Assembly: GCF_026151205.1 (NCBI RefSeq)
Contig: NC_087076.1
Span: 20,081,919-20,145,918 of the forward strand
Reading direction: 5' to 3'
DNA from: Bolinopsis microptera
Taxonomy: Eukaryota > Ctenophora > Tentaculata > Lobata > Bolinopsidae
Length of the DNA stretch: 64,000 bases
In this document: positions 28,212-42,946 of the stretch, piece after piece
Numbering within the stretch: position 1 is the first letter of the stretch
Layout: each line of letters starts with the position of its first letter
Made by a program: the position numbers and the translations under genes
Notes under the pieces: generated by a model
Database searches by the model: none
Told to the model about the DNA's origin: nothing
What the model saw: the letters and a program-made list of their open reading frames with translations, nothing else

Positions 28212-30204
28212 ACCGGAGCTAAGTCCTATCTACGCCAGAAAACCCCCTCCATATATCCCTGTCCCGCATCAGGGATCTCGCAGTTCACTTAGAGTTTGTC
28301 CAACGCTCCTTTCAGTAACATAGTACAAGAAGCTTTGTCTTGCGTCGGTCCCTTTGCTGTGCTCTACCGTGCGTAGGTTCCCATTAGACTAAATCACTGG
28401 CAAGTAGCTCGATGTCGGATGCAGTGTCCCCGCCATTTTTAATCTCCTGCTTCGTAACTTGTATTGACAGCCATGGGAGCTACCAAAAAGTTATATTGCT
28501 GACCTTGTCCTTACCATAGATAACCCAGCACCCATATACGCAACATCTTTTGTGTAAGTCCCCGTCCCAAACTTTTTCTCTGAGCCTTGTCAGTGTCCAG
28601 GTTTCTGATCCTAGACAGTACTGATTCACAAAAAGCCGCGATGAACAATCTAATCTTTAGGCTCTTTGAGAGTTTGATTTCCAGATATCCTCAGTCTATG
28701 TAGGGCAACCCCCACCTTTTCCCTTCTAACCTTATCCTCCCTATCGTGCTCTCATCCAGGAGCCTAAGTAATGAAATCATCTAACATTTTCTATGGCTTC
28801 CCCGGATCGACTTTGTAGTCGCTAGATCGACTCCTCCATATTCGTGTCATTACCTTGGTCCTTGCCTTCGTTTTATGTGTAGTCCACGCTTGCTGCCGCG
28901 AGTCCTACTCTGAGCAGGAACTCGCGTTTTTATGCCTTGTACCATGTCCTCAGATATAAGTGCTATATCACCAAAGTCCACATCGGTGATGATCTTGGGC
29001 CCACCTTCTGCTTTTTCTACGTTCCGAGGGTGATCCCAAGTCGCTCCCCGCATACATCGCCTATGGCTGCCTCATACATAGTCGATGACTATTGCAAAGA
29101 GGTAAGGTGCTAAAGGTATCACCCTGAAAACACACCTGCAAGTAATCTCGAACAATTCATTTCTCCGTCTGGAGTGTAGGACTTTGGCCATTGTCTTCTC
29201 GTACATGGACCCGTATAAGCTCACATATTGACTGGAATCCGTAAAGCTTCTAGAATCTTTAGCATTTTTCCCTACGATGTACAACACTGTCTAAAGCCCT
29301 CTTAAAGTCCTATAAAGGTCAGAACACTGGCAGTTTTCCACTCATTGACACCCTCTATAAGACGTCCTCAGTACCAATATCTGTTGAGTTGTATGAACCT
29401 TCCTGTCTGAATCCATTCTGGATTCTACGCAGACTATCTCGCTTCTGGCTTTCAACCGATTTAGAACCATCTTGTTTAGAGACTTGGCAACTGAGACAAG
29501 CTTATTCCCCCGATATTATCATTGGTTCGCGTAAGGTCGCCCTTCATTTGAATTGGTATGAATTGTGGCAGTTGACCATTGGATGCTGGTTTTCTCACCT
29601 TTCAATAGAGCATTGGTTTTCAGAAGTCCTAAGACAATTATGATCAGGTCCGCATCGTTTTAAACTTCTGGGCTATGTTGTGCCGTCACCCCATGCTTCC
29701 CTCCTTAGCTGGACTTTGCTTTCTGTACTCACAACGTAAACGGTCTGTTCCGATATTCAGATTGTTGGAACCTGGATCAATAACCTCTTTCCGCGTTCTC
29801 TAACCGTCAGGTGGTGAGCCAAGAAGAGTAGCAAAATAGTCCTTCCATTCTGAACCCTTTCCGATGTGATTTCCCTTGATTTTGCCAGTATATGATGGGA
29901 CTTTACCTGTGATTCTGTTTGATCATGGGTCCAGCTTTTAGCATGTCTGCCCCCAAGCTTGCTTCTCCAGTTCCCGAACCTGCCCCTCCAGCAGTGGCTC
30001 TTTGCGGCTGATTGATAAGCATACGTGCCTACTTCTTTTGCCCCTCTTGAACAGCTAATCGGTTGTCCTTCTGTAGCACTGATGGTGTATTTTATCTACA
30101 TTCCCTCAGCTTCGAGCCTCTCAATCTCAACAACTTGGAGTCCTGAGCATTTTACATCTTTTTCTTTTTCCCTTTACAGGTAGTAACAGTCGAGAATTGT
30201 CCCC
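28212..30204 (-). mobile_element. LINE RT segment, copy 10
   Basis: APYLFAIVIDYV is readable at the right place (29072-29287). Three bases are missing from the FADD codons at about 28968. The C-terminal edge starts as ccggagc instead of tcggagc. Confidence 0.91.
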
Positions 30205-31193
30205 TACTACCCACTTGAACTAACATTTATCAAGTTATGCGCCACCTACCCACTGACTAACATTTATCATGTTAAACGCGCCACTACCACTGACCTACCA
30301 TTTACAGGTTTACACGCCACTACCAACTGAACTACCATTTTATCATGGTTACACGCCACTACCACTGAACTAACATTTATCAGGTTATGCGCCACTAACT
30401 CACTGAACTAACATTTACAAGTATATGCGCCACTACCACTGAACTACCATTTATCAGTTACGCGCCACAGTGCCACTAACACTGAACTAACATTTATCAG
30501 GTTATGCCACACCACTCAACTAACATTTATCAGGTTATGCGCCACTACCACTGAACTAACATTTAACAGGTATGCGGCCACTTACACTGAACTAACATTT
30601 ATCAGGTTTTACGAGGCGCCACTACCACTGAACTAACATTAATCCAAGGGCATGTTACGCGCCACTACCACATGAACTAACATTTATCAGGTTTATGCGC
30701 CACTACCACTGAACCTAACATTTATCACGTTACGCAACACTACCCACTGAACTAACATTTTAATCCAGTAATGCTACCATCTACCACTGAGACTACATTA
30801 TCAGTTTATGCGCCACGACCACTGCAACTAACATTTAATTCAGTTACGCGCCACTACCACTGCACTAACATTTATCACAGGTTACGCGCCACTAACCACT
30901 GAACTAACATTTATCCAGGTTATGCGCCACTACCACTGAACTAACATTTATCAGGTATGCGCCAGTTTTTTTTTTCTCAATTTCTACCACTGAAACTAAC
31001 ATTTATCATAGGTTACGCGCCACTACCGACTTGAACTAACATTGTTATCAGGTTATGCGACCCTACCACTGAACTAACAGTTATCAGGTTATGCGTCACT
31101 ACCACTGAACTACCATTTATCCAGGTTATGCGGCCACAACCTCTGAACTACCATTATATCCAGGTTATCTGCACTACCACTACTCCAACTATG
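30205..31193. repeat. 36-bp minisatellite block 11
   Basis: Longest block (989 bp). Long variant monomer at 30468-30475 (cagtgcca), 263 bp in. A private T-run patch (30966-30975, then ctcaattt) interrupts one monomer. Confidence 0.95.
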
Positions 31194-33180
31194 TCGGAGC
31201 TAAGTCCGATCTACGCCAGAAAACCCCCTCCATATATCCTGTCCCGCATCAGGGTTCGAAGTTCCACATTATGAGATTGTCCCAACATCCTTCAGTAAAA
31301 TGACAGTAGCATTGTCTTGGTCGGCCTTGCAGTGCTTCTATCCGTGCGTAGGTCCCTAAGACTAAATCACTGGCAAGTAGCTCAGGATGTCGATGCCAGT
31401 GTCCCGCCATTTTTAATATCTCCTGCTTCGTAAACTTGTTTGACAGCACTTGGGAGTCTCCCATACAAATTATATTGCAGACCTTGTCCTTCCATGAGAT
31501 ACCCAGCCAACCATACGCAACACTTTGTGTATGTCCCGTCCAACATTTTCTACTTGAGCCATTGTCCAGTGTCCCAGGTTTCTGATCCGTAGAGCAAGTA
31601 ACTGATTCACAACCGCTATGAACAAACAAATCATTAGAGGCTCTTGGAGAGTTGGATTTCCCAGATATCCCTTCAGTCTATGTAGGGCACCCCGACGCTT
31701 TTCCTTTCTAACCCTTATCACCCTATCTGTGCATCTCAATCCAGGAACCTAAGTAGATGAAATCATCTACATTTTCTATGGCTTCCCCGATCGACTTTGT
31801 AGGTCGCTAGATCGATCTCCCATATTCAGTGTCCCAGGACCTTGTCTTGCCTTTCTTTAATGTGTAGTCCCACGCTTTGCTGCCGCCGAATCTTCTCTGA
31901 GCAGGAAACTCGTTAGCCTGTCCATGTCCTCAATATAAGTGCTATATCATCTGCAAGTCCACAACGGTGATGACTGGGCCCCACTTCTTCTCTTATTCTA
32001 CGTTTCGAGGGATGGATCCAAGTCGCCCCGCATCATCCCCTATGGCTGTGCCTCAACAGTAGTCGAGACTATTGCACAGAAGGTTAAGGTGCTAAGGTAA
32101 TCACCCTGTAACACACCTGCCAGTATCTCGACAATTCAGTCTTTACTTCTCTCCGTCTGGAGTTTAGGACTTAGGCATTGTCTTCTCGTACATGACCGTA
32201 TAAGCTGCACGATTTTGACTGGAAATGCCGTTAGCTTCTAGAATCGTTAGCATTTTCCCCCACGATTTACACTGTCGAAAAGCCTTCTTAAAGTCTATAA
32301 ATGTCAGGAACCAGCTGGCCATTTATCCGAACTCTACACCCTCTATAAGACGTCCAGTACCAAAACCTGTTGATTTGTTGACCCTCCTGGTCTGAATCCA
32401 TTCTGTTTCTACGCAGAATTGGTCTCGATATTCTGGCTTCAACCGGTTTAGAACCATCTTGTTTTAGAGACTTGCAACTAGGGATGACAAGCTATTCCCG
32501 AATAGTTCATATGTTTTCGCTAAGGACGCCCTTCTTTGGAATTGGTATGATGTTGGCAGTTGACCATTGGTCTGGTTTCTCACCTTTCAATAGAGCATTG
32601 TTACAGAAGTCTAAGACAATTTGACTCAAGGTCGCATCTTTTAAGACTTCTGGAGGCTATGTTGTCGTCACCCCATGCTTTCCCTTCCTTATGCAGACTT
32701 GCCTTTCCTGTACCATCCAAACGTAAACGGTTCTGTTCCGAAATTCAGATTTGGGTGGACTGGACAAATATCCCTCTTCCGCGTTCACTACCGTCGGTTG
32801 GTGAGCCAGAAGATTAGCAAAATAGCTTCCATGTCTGATCCCTTTCGTTGGTGAGTTTTTCCCTTGATTTTGCCAGTATATGATGGAGCTTTACCTTGAT
32901 CTTGTGGATCATGTCCAGCTTTTTAGCATGTCAGCCCTGCCAACTTGCTCTCCATTCCCGTACCTGCCCCTCCACCAGCGGTGCTCTTTGTGGCTGCTTG
33001 ATAACTCGCCTACTATCTGTATTGCCCTCATGAACAGCTATTCGGTTGTCATCCTGTAGCATCTGGAGTGGTATTTTATCTACATTCCCTCAGCTTCATC
33101 CTGCAACTTCAACACTTGGAGTCGTGAGATTTTACATCTTTCTTTTCTCCTTTTCAGGTAGTAAAAGTCGAGAAGTTTCC
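31194..33180 (-). mobile_element. LINE RT segment, copy 11
   Basis: RRGALHRLKGYLGNP and VLRMVG are readable in 31470-31739, the region after the palm. LLASDLVL is readable in the C-terminal block (31249-31629). One base is missing from the FADD codons near 31950. Confidence 0.91.
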
Positions 33181-34139
33181 TACTACCACTTGAACTAACA
33201 TTTAGCAGGTTATGCGCCACTACCACTGAACTAACATTTTATCAGTTTACGACCCACATACCAGAACTATCCATTTATCAGTTACACGCCACTACCACGA
33301 AACTACCATTTATCAGGTTACACGCCACAACCACTGAACTAACATTTATCAGTTACGCCACTACCACCTGCAAACTAACATTTATCAGTTATGCGCCATA
33401 CCACTGAACTCCAATTATCAGGTTAACGCGCGCCACAGGCCCACTACCACTGAACTAACAATTATCAGGTTATGCCCACTAATACCACTGAACTAACATT
33501 TATCAGTTATGTCCCACTAACTCACTGAGACAACATTTATCAGTTATGCGCCACTTACCACTGAACTAAACATATTATCAAGGTTACGCAGCCACTACCA
33601 CTGAACTAAACATTAATCAGGTTACGCGCCACTACCTACTGAACTAACATTTATCAGGATTATGCGCCACTACCACTGAACTAACATTATTATCAGGTTA
33701 CCCACCACTACCACTAGTAACTAACTTTTTATCAGGTTATGCGCCACACCACTGAACTAACCTTTATCAGTATATGGCTGGCCACTACCTACTGAACCAT
33801 AACATTTTATCAGGTTACGCGCCACTACCACAGACTAACATTATCAGGTTACGCGCCACGACCCTGACTAACATATATCAGGTATGCGCCACTACCACTG
33901 AACTAACAATATCAGGTTATGCTCCACTACCACAGAACTAACATTATCATTTACGCGCCCACCTACCACTGAACTACATTTATCAGGTTATGCGACACTA
34001 CACTGAACGAACATTTATCAGGTTATGCGTCACTACCCTGAACTACCAGTTAACAGGTTTATTGCGCCACTACCTCTGAACAAAAAAACCCCAAAATTTC
34101 TCAGTGCTATCTGCCACAACCACTACTATTCTACTATTG
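33181..34139. repeat. 36-bp minisatellite block 12
   Basis: Long variant monomer at 33436-33443, 255 bp in. A private patch aaaaaaaccccaaaattt at 34082-34099 replaces part of the last monomer. Confidence 0.95.
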
Positions 34140-36145
34140 TCGGAGCTAAGTCCGTCTACGCCAGAAAAACCCCCTCCATATATCCCTGGTCCCGCATCAG
34201 GGTTCGCAGTTTCCTCTTAGAGTTTTGATCCCAACTCCTTCATAACTAGACAAGTAGCCTTTGTCTTGGTCGGCCTTTCGTGCTCTACCGTGCGTAGGTT
34301 CCCATAAGAACTAAATCACTGGCAAGTAGCTCAGGTGTCGGATGCAGTGTCCTCGCCATTTTTTAATCACCAGCATCGTAACTTGTTTGACAGCCTTGGT
34401 AGGCTACCATATCAAATTATATAGCTGACCTGTCCATCATGAGATACCCGCACCATACGCAACATCATTGTGTAATGTCCCTCCCAAACTTATTTTCTTC
34501 TTGACCTTTGTCCAGTTCCAGTGTTGTTTCTGATCCGTAAGCAGTACTGATTCACAAGCCGCTATGAACAATCTAATCTTTAGGCTCTTCTTTGAGACTT
34601 TGGATTTTCCAGATAATCCATCTAGTCTATTGTAGGGCACCCCACGCTTATCCCATTTCAACCCTTATCTCCCTATCTGTGCTCTCAATCCAGGAGCGCT
34701 AAGTCTATAAATCATCTACATTTTTTCTATGCGTTCCCGGATCGACTTTGAAGGTCGCTAGATCGATCCTCCATATACATGTCATGACCTTGTCTTGCCT
34801 TCGTTTATGTGTAGTCCCACGCTGGCTGTCCGCCGTTCTACTCCGACAGGAACTCGTTAGCCTGTCCATGTCCTCAGATATAAGTCTATATCATTCTGCA
34901 AAGTCCACATCGTGATGATCTTGGGCCCCACACCTGCTTTTTCTACGTTCGGAGGGTGAGTCCAAGTCGGCTCCGCATCATCGCCTATGGCTTTCCTCAA
35001 TACAGTAGTCTATGACTATTGCAAAGAGTAAGGTGCTAAGTTATCACCCTAACACACCTGCAATATCACGAACAATTCAGTTTCTCCGTCTGGAGTTAGG
35101 AACTTTGTGCCATGTCTTCTCGTACATGAAGGCCGTATAAGCCGCAACGAATATTGACTGGAATGCCGTAATCTTTCTAGAGAATCTTTAGCATTTCCCA
35201 CGATGATACAACTGTCGAAAGGCCTTCATAAAGTCTTATAAATGTCAGAACAGCTAGGCCGTTTCCGACTCTTTGACACCCTCTAAAAAGACGTCTCAGT
35301 ACCATATCTGTTGAGTTGTTGAACCTTACCCTAGTCTAGAAATCCATTCTGGTTTCTACGCAGAATTGGTCTCGATTCTGGCTTCAACCGTTTAGAACCA
35401 TCTTGTTAGAGACTTGGCAACTAGGGATGACAAGCTTATTCCCCGATAGTTCATTGGTTCGCTAAGTATCGCCCTTTCTTTGGAATTGTTATGGATGTTG
35501 GCAGTTGACCATTGGTCTGGTTTCTCACCTTTCAATAGAGCAATGTTACAGGAAGTCTAAGTCAAATTTATCAAGGTCGCATCGTTAAAGACTTCTGGGG
35601 CTATGTGTCGTCAACCCATGCTTTCCCTCCTTTAATCTGGACTTTGCTTTACCTGAACTCATCCAACGTAAACGGTATCTGTTTCCGATATTCAGAGGAT
35701 GGTGACTGGATCAATATCACTCTTCCGCGTTTCTCACCGTCGGTGGTGAGCCGAGAAGAGTAGCAAAATAGTCCTATCCATTCTGAACCCTTCCGTTTGG
35801 TGAGTTTCCCTTGATTTTGCCATTATATGATGGAGCTTTTACCTGTGATCTTGTTATCATTTGGTCCAGCTTTTAGATGTCTGCCCTGCAACTTGCTTTC
35901 CTCCGAGTTCCCACGGACCTCCTCCTCCACAGTGTGCTCTTTGGCTGCGATGATAAGCACTCGCCTAGCTTTCAGTTTAGCCCCCTTGAAACACTATTAC
36001 GTTGTCTTCTTACATCTGAGGGGTATTTTTTATGCTACATTACCCCCCTCAGCTTCAGCCTTGGCAATCTCAACACTTTGGATCAGTGAGATTTTACATC
36101 TTTTCCTTTTTCACCTTTCAGGTAGAAAAAGTCGAGAAGTTGTCC
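34140..36145 (-). mobile_element. LINE RT segment, copy 12
   Basis: KSLKIRLFIAACESVLL is readable in 34437-34661, directly before the YGSETWT block, which is frameshifted here. A stray base lies inside the FADD codons near 34891. Confidence 0.91.
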
Positions 36146-37092
36146 TACTAACCACTGAACTAACATTTATCAGGTTATGGACGCCACTACCACTGAACTA
36201 ACATGTTACTCAGGGTACGCGCCACTACCCACTGAACTACCATTTATCGGTTACAAACGCCACTACCACTCACTGAAACTCACCATTTATCAGTTACACC
36301 CACTACCACTGAACTAACATTTATCAGGTATGCCCACTACCACTGAACAACATTTAACAGGTTATAGCGCCCCTACCGACTGAACTACCATTTATCAGGT
36401 TACGCGCACAGGCCACTACCACTGAAACTAAACATTTTCAGTTATGCGCCCCTAACCACAGAACTAAACAATTTCAGTTTATGGCCGCCACTACAATGAA
36501 CTACCATTTATCAGGTTATGCCACAACCTCTGAACTAACATTTATCAGGTTACGCCCACTACCACTGACAACTAACATTAATCAGTTACGCGCCACTACC
36601 ACAGACTAACATTAATCATTAATCGCCACTACCCTCTGAAACCTAACATTTATCATGTTACGCCACACACTCCCACTGAACTAACATTTTATCAGTTATG
36701 CGCCACTAACACTGAACTAACATTTATCAGTTATGCGCCACTAACCACTGAAACTAACATCTTTGTCAGTTACGCGCCACTACCACTGAACTAACATTTA
36801 TCATGTTACGCGCCACTACCACTGAACTACATTTACAGGTTTATGCGCCATCTAACCACTGAACTAACATTATATCAGTTATGCGCCACTACCACTGAAC
36901 AACATTTATTCAGGTTACGCGACCACTACCACTGAGAACTAACATTTATCAGGTTATGCGAGACAACCACTGAACTAACATTTATCAGTGGTTTATGCGT
37001 CACAACCACTGAACTACATTTATCAGTTATGCTGCCACACCTCTGAACTACCAAATATCAGGGTTATCTGCCATACCACTACTACTACTATG
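36146..37092. repeat. 36-bp minisatellite block 13
   Basis: Long variant monomer caggcca at 36409-36415, 263 bp in. Confidence 0.95.
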
Positions 37093-39082
37093 TCGGAGCT
37101 GAAGTCCGATCTACGCCAAAAACCCCCTCCATATAAACCAGGAGGTTGTCCCGCATCAGGGTTCGCAGTTCCCTCATTAAGTTTTCCCAACTTCCCGTTC
37201 AGAACAAATACAGTAGCTTTGTCCTTGTCGGGCCTTGCGTGCTCTAAAACGTGCGTAGGTTCCCATAAGACTAAATCACTGGCAAGTAGCTCAGGAATTC
37301 GGATGCAGTTTCCCGCCATTTTTAATCTCCTGCCTTTACAGTCGTAACAATGTTACAGCCCTTGGGAGCTACCAGTACAAAGTTATTATTGCTGACCTTT
37401 CCTTCCATGAGATACCCGCACATACGCAACATCTTTGTTAATGTCCGGGGCGTCCAAACTTTTCTCTTATAGGCCTTTGTCAGTGTCCATTTCTGATCCT
37501 AGAGCAGTACTGATCACAAGCCGCATAGAACAATCTAATCTTAAGGCTCTTTGAGGAGTTTGGATTCAGATACCTTCAGTCTATGTAGGTCACCCCACGC
37601 TTTCCTTTCTAACACCTATCTCCCTATCTGTGCTCATCATCCAGAGCCAAAGTAGACGAAATCATCTACATTTTCTATGCTTCCCCCGATCGACTTTGTA
37701 GTCGCTATGATCGATCCTCCATATTCAGTGTCATGACCAAGTCTTGCTTCGTTATGTTAGTCCCACGCTTGCTGCGCCGATTCTACTACTGAGCCGGAAC
37801 TCGTTAGCCTTTCCCATGTTCCTCAGATATAAGTGGCTATCCATGCTGCAAAGTCACATCGAGGAGATGAACTTGGGCCCCTCTTCTCTTTTTCTACGTT
37901 CAGGGAGTCCCAAGTCGCTCCGCAACATCGCCTATGGCTTATCCTCATACAGTAGTCGATGACTAATTGCAAAAGTAAGGTGCAAGGTATCTCACCCTGT
38001 AACACACCTCAAGTATCCTGAACAATTCATTTCTCGTCTGTGATTAGGACTGGAGCCAATGTCCTTCTCCGTACATGAGCCGTATAAGCTGCACGATTTA
38101 GATGGAATGCCGTAAGCTTCTAGAATCTTTAGCATTTCCCACGATGTACATACTGTCGACAAGCTTCTTAAAGTCTATAAATGTCAGATACAGCTGGCAG
38201 TTTCCGACTCTTGACACCCTCTATAAGACGTTCAAGTAACAAATCTGTTGCGTTGTGACCTTCCCTGTCTAAATCCATCTGGTCTCTACGCAGAATGTCT
38301 CCGTATTTCTGGCTTCAACCGTTAAGAACCATCTTGTTTAGAGACTTGGCAACTAAGGATGACAAGGCTTTATTCCCCGATAGTTCATTGTTCGCTAAGG
38401 TCTCCCTTTTCTTGGAATTGTGATGATTGATTTGGCATGTTCTGAGACCATTGGTCTGGTTTCCACCCCTTTCAATAGAGCAATAGTTACAGAAGGCCTA
38501 AGACAATTTGATCAAGGTCGCATCGTTTTAAAAAGACTTCTGGGGCTATGTTGTCGTCACCCATCATTCCCTCCTTTATGCTGGACTTTTTTTCCTGTAC
38601 TCATCAACGAAAAAAACGGTTCTGTCCGATAATCAGAGGTGTGTACTGGATCAATATCCTCTTCCGCGTTCTCTACCGTCGGTGGTGAGCCGAGAAAGAG
38701 TAGCAAAATAGTCCTTCCATTTCTGAACCCTTTCCTGTTGGTGAGTTCCCTTGATTTTGCCAGTATAATTTATGGGGAGCTTTACCTGTGATCTAGTTGC
38801 TCAGTCCAGCTTTAGCATTCTGCCCTGCAACTTGCTTCCTCCAAGTTTCCCGGACTGCCCCTCCAGCAGGTGCGCTAATGGCTGCTTGATAAGCATCGCC
38901 CTAGCTTCTGATTGCCTCTTTGAAAACAACTATTCGGTGTCTTCAGTATCATCCTGAGTGAGTATGTTTTATGCTACATTCCCTCACTCAGCCTGGCAAT
39001 CTCAACACATAGTGGAGTCTGCTGAGATTTTACATCTTTCTTTTTCTCCTTTTCAGGTATAAAAGTCGAAGAAGTTTAGTCC
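37093..39082 (-). mobile_element. LINE RT segment, copy 13
   Basis: LLASDLVLWEPTHV is readable in the C-terminal block (37023-37319). That frame runs through the usual stop into the GTA tract because of an added base. Small private insertions occur near 37138 (accaggagg) and 37447 (gggg). Confidence 0.91.
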
Positions 39083-40036
39083 AACTACCACATGAACTAA
39101 CATTTATCAGGTTATGGCGCCACTACCACTGAACTAACATTTTAATCCAGTTACGCGCCACTACCACTGAACTACCATTATCAGGTACACGCCACTACCA
39201 CTGAACTACCATTTATCAGGTTACAACACCCACAACCACTGAACTAACATTTATCATGTTATGCGCCACTACCATTTGAACTAACTTTAGCAGGTTAGCG
39301 CCACTCACCACTGGAACCTATACCCATATTATCAGGTTACGGCACAGGCCACTCACCAACTGAACTAACATTTATCAGGTATATGCTCCCACTACCAGCA
39401 TGAACTAACAATTATCAGGTATATGCGCCACTACCACTAACTAACATTTATCAGATTATGCCACCACTACCACTGACCTAACATTTATCAGGTTACGGCG
39501 CACTAACCACTGAACTAACATAATCCAGGTTACGCGCCACAACCACTGAACTAACATTACAGGTTTATGCCCACTACCTACTGAACTAACATCTATCAGG
39601 TTACGCACCACTACCACTGAACTAACATTTATGCAGGTTATATGCTCACTACCACTGAACTAAATTATCAGTTTATGCGCCACTACCAACTGAACAAACA
39701 ATTATCAAGGTTACGCGCCACTACCACTGACTAACATTTATCAGGTTACGCGCCACTCTATCTACCACTGGGAACTAACATTTATCAGGTTATGCGCCAC
39801 TACCACAGAACTAACATTTAATCAGGTTATGCGCCACTAACCACTGAACTAACATTTATCAGGTTACGAGCGCCACTACCACTGAACTAACATTTATCAG
39901 GTTAGCGACACAACCACTGAATAACATTTATCATTATGCGTCACCTACCACTGAACTACATTTATCAGGTTATGCGCCACTAACCTTCGAACTACCATTT
40001 AACAGGTTAATCTGCCACTACCACTACTACTACTTG
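39083..40036. repeat. 36-bp minisatellite block 14
   Basis: Long variant monomer caggcca at 39345-39351, 262 bp in. Confidence 0.95.
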
Positions 40037-42013
40037 TCGGAGCTAAGTCCGATCTACCCAGAAAACCCCCTCCATATATCCCCTGTCCCGCAACCGGGTT
40101 CGCAGTTCCTCGTTTAGAGTTTGTCCCCACTTCCTCAGTAACATAGACAAGTAGCTTTGTCTTTGTCGGCCTTGCTGTGCTCTACCGGCGTAGTTTCCCA
40201 AAGACAAACACTGGCAAGTACTCCAGGATGTCGATGCAGTGTCACGCCATTTTTAATCTCCTGCTTCGAAACTTGTTTGTACAGCCTTGGGAGGCTACCA
40301 TACAAAGTTATATGCTGCCCTGTCCCTTCCCATGAGAAACCCAGCACCATACCCAACATCATTGTGTATGTCCCGATCCAAACTTTTCTCTTGAGCCTTT
40401 GTTCAGTGTCCAGGTTTCTAGTCCGTAGAGCAGTACTGATCACAAGCCGCTATGAACACTCTAATCTTTAGGCTCTTTGAGAGTTTGGATTTCCCAGATA
40501 TCCTTCAGTCTATGTAGGGCACCCACCTTTTTTTCCTTTCTAACCCTTATCTCCCTAGCTTGCTCTCAATCCAGGATAGCCTAAGAAATGAAATCATATA
40601 CATTTTCTATGGCTACCCGGATCGACTTTGTAGGACCAGATCGAATCCCTCCAAATTCATGTCATGGACATTGGTCTTGCCTTCGTTTATGTGTATCCCA
40701 CGCTTGCTCCGCCGAGTCTACCGTGATCAGGAACTCGTTAGCCTTTGTCCCATGTACTCAGATATAAGTGCTATATCATCTGCAAATGTCCACATCGGTG
40801 ATGATCTTGGGCCCCACTCTTCTGCTTTTTCTACGTTCGAGGTGAGTCCAAGTCGCTCCGGCATCATGCCTATGCTTGCCTCCTACATTGTCGATGACTA
40901 TTGCAAAAGGTAAGGTGCTAAGGTATCACCCTGTAACACACCTGCAAGGATCTCGAACAATTCCAGTTTCTTCCCGTCTGGGAGTTAGACTTATGGCCAT
41001 TGTCTTCTCGTACAATGAGCCGTATAGCCACGATTTTGACTGGGAATGCGTAAGCTTCTAGAATCTTTAGCATTTTCCCACGATGTACACTGTCGAAAGC
41101 CTTCTTAAAGTCTATAAATGTCAGAACCAGCTGGCAGTTTCCGACACTGACACCCTCTAAAAACGCTGTCTCTAGTACCAATATCTGTTGAGTTGTTGAC
41201 CGCTTCCTGTCTGAATCCAATCTGGTTTCTACGCAGAATTGTCTCGATCTGGCTTGCCAACCGGTTTAGAACCAATCTGTTTTTAAGACTGGCAATAGGC
41301 GGAAGACAAGCTTATTCCCGATATTAATCGTTTCGCTAGGTCGCCCTTCTTTGGAATTGTATGAGTTGCAGTTGACCATTTGGCTGGTTTCTCACCTTTC
41401 AATAGAGCAATTGTTACAGAAGTCTAAGACAATTTGGATCAAGGCTCGCATCGTTTTAAAGACTTCTGGGCTAATTTGACGTCACCCCATGCTTTCCCGT
41501 CCTTTATGCTGCGACTTTGCTTATCCGTACTCATCCAACGTCAAACGGTTCTTTCCGATATTCAAGGGGTGACTAGGATCAATATCCTCTTCCGCGTCTT
41601 CTCATACCGTCGGTGGTGAAGCCGAGAAGATAGCAAAATAGTCTATCATTTCTGAAGACCCTTTCCGTTGGTGAGTTTCCCTTGATTTTTGCCATAATGA
41701 TGGAGCTTTACCTGAAATCTTATGTTGATCATGTCCAGCTTTTAGAATGTCTGCCCTGCCCAACTTGCTTCCTCCAGTTCCCGAACCTGCCCCCCAGCAG
41801 GTGCTCTTTGGTTTTCTGCTGATAAGCATCACCTAGCTTCCTGTTTGCCCCTCGCTTGAACACTATTCGGGTGTCTTCTGTAGCAATCTAGTGGTATTAT
41901 CATGCTACATTCCCTCAGCTATCAGCTGGCAATCTCAACACTTGGAGTCCGCTGAGATTTACCATCTTTTCTTTTTCTCCTTTTCCAGTAGCTAAAAGTT
42001 CGAGAAGTTGTCC
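40037..42013 (-). mobile_element. LINE RT segment, copy 14
   Basis: RSTTQQILVLE, then LTFIDFKKAFDSVHRGKMLK and ILEAY, read in one frame across 40918-41220. This is the longest clean run over RT block A in the window. FADD codons are intact at 40775-40786. Confidence 0.93.
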
Positions 42014-42946
42014 TACTACCACTGAACTAACATTTATCAGGTTATGCGCCACAACCACTGAACTATAACATTTATCAGGTTACGCGCCACTACCACAGAA
42101 CTACCATAATCAGGTTACACGCCCTACCACTGAACTACCATATTATCATGTTTCACGCACTGCGCTACCACTGAACTAACATTTATCAGGTTATGCGCAC
42201 GACCACTGAACTAAACATTTATCAGGTTTAGCGCCACTACCACTGAACACCATTTATCAGTATAACGCTCCACAGGCCACTACTACTGAACTAACATTTT
42301 ATCAGATATGCGCCACACCACTGAACTAACATTTAACAGGTTATGCGCCACTACCACTGAACCTATAAACCATTTAGACAGTTAAGCGCCACTTCCACTG
42401 AACTAACATATATCAGGTTACGCGCCACTACCCACTGAACTAACAATAATCAGGTACGCGCCACTACCACTGAACTAACATTTATCAGAGTATGCGCCAC
42501 TACCACTGAACTAACTAGTTATCCATTACCACCACAACCACTGACTACCAATTATCAGGTTTATGCCCCCACTACCACTGACTAACATTTTCAGTATGCC
42601 CACTACCACTGAACTAACATATATCAGGATACGCGCCACTACTACGAACTCAACTTTTATACAGGTTACGCGCCACTACCACAGATAACTAACATTTATC
42701 AGTTATGCGGCCACTACCACAGAACTAACATTATTCAGGTTATGCGCCACTACCACTGAAACTAACATTTATCAGGTACGCCCACTACACTGAACCTAGA
42801 ACATTTATCAGTTATGCACACTGACCACTTAACTAACATATATCCAGGTTATGCTCACTACCACTGAACTACCATTTAACAGGTATCGCCACAACCTCTG
42901 AACTACCAATTATCAGTTATCTGCCACTACCACTACTACTACTATG
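42014..42946. repeat. 36-bp minisatellite block 15
   Basis: Long variant monomer caggcca at 42273-42279, 259 bp in. Confidence 0.95.
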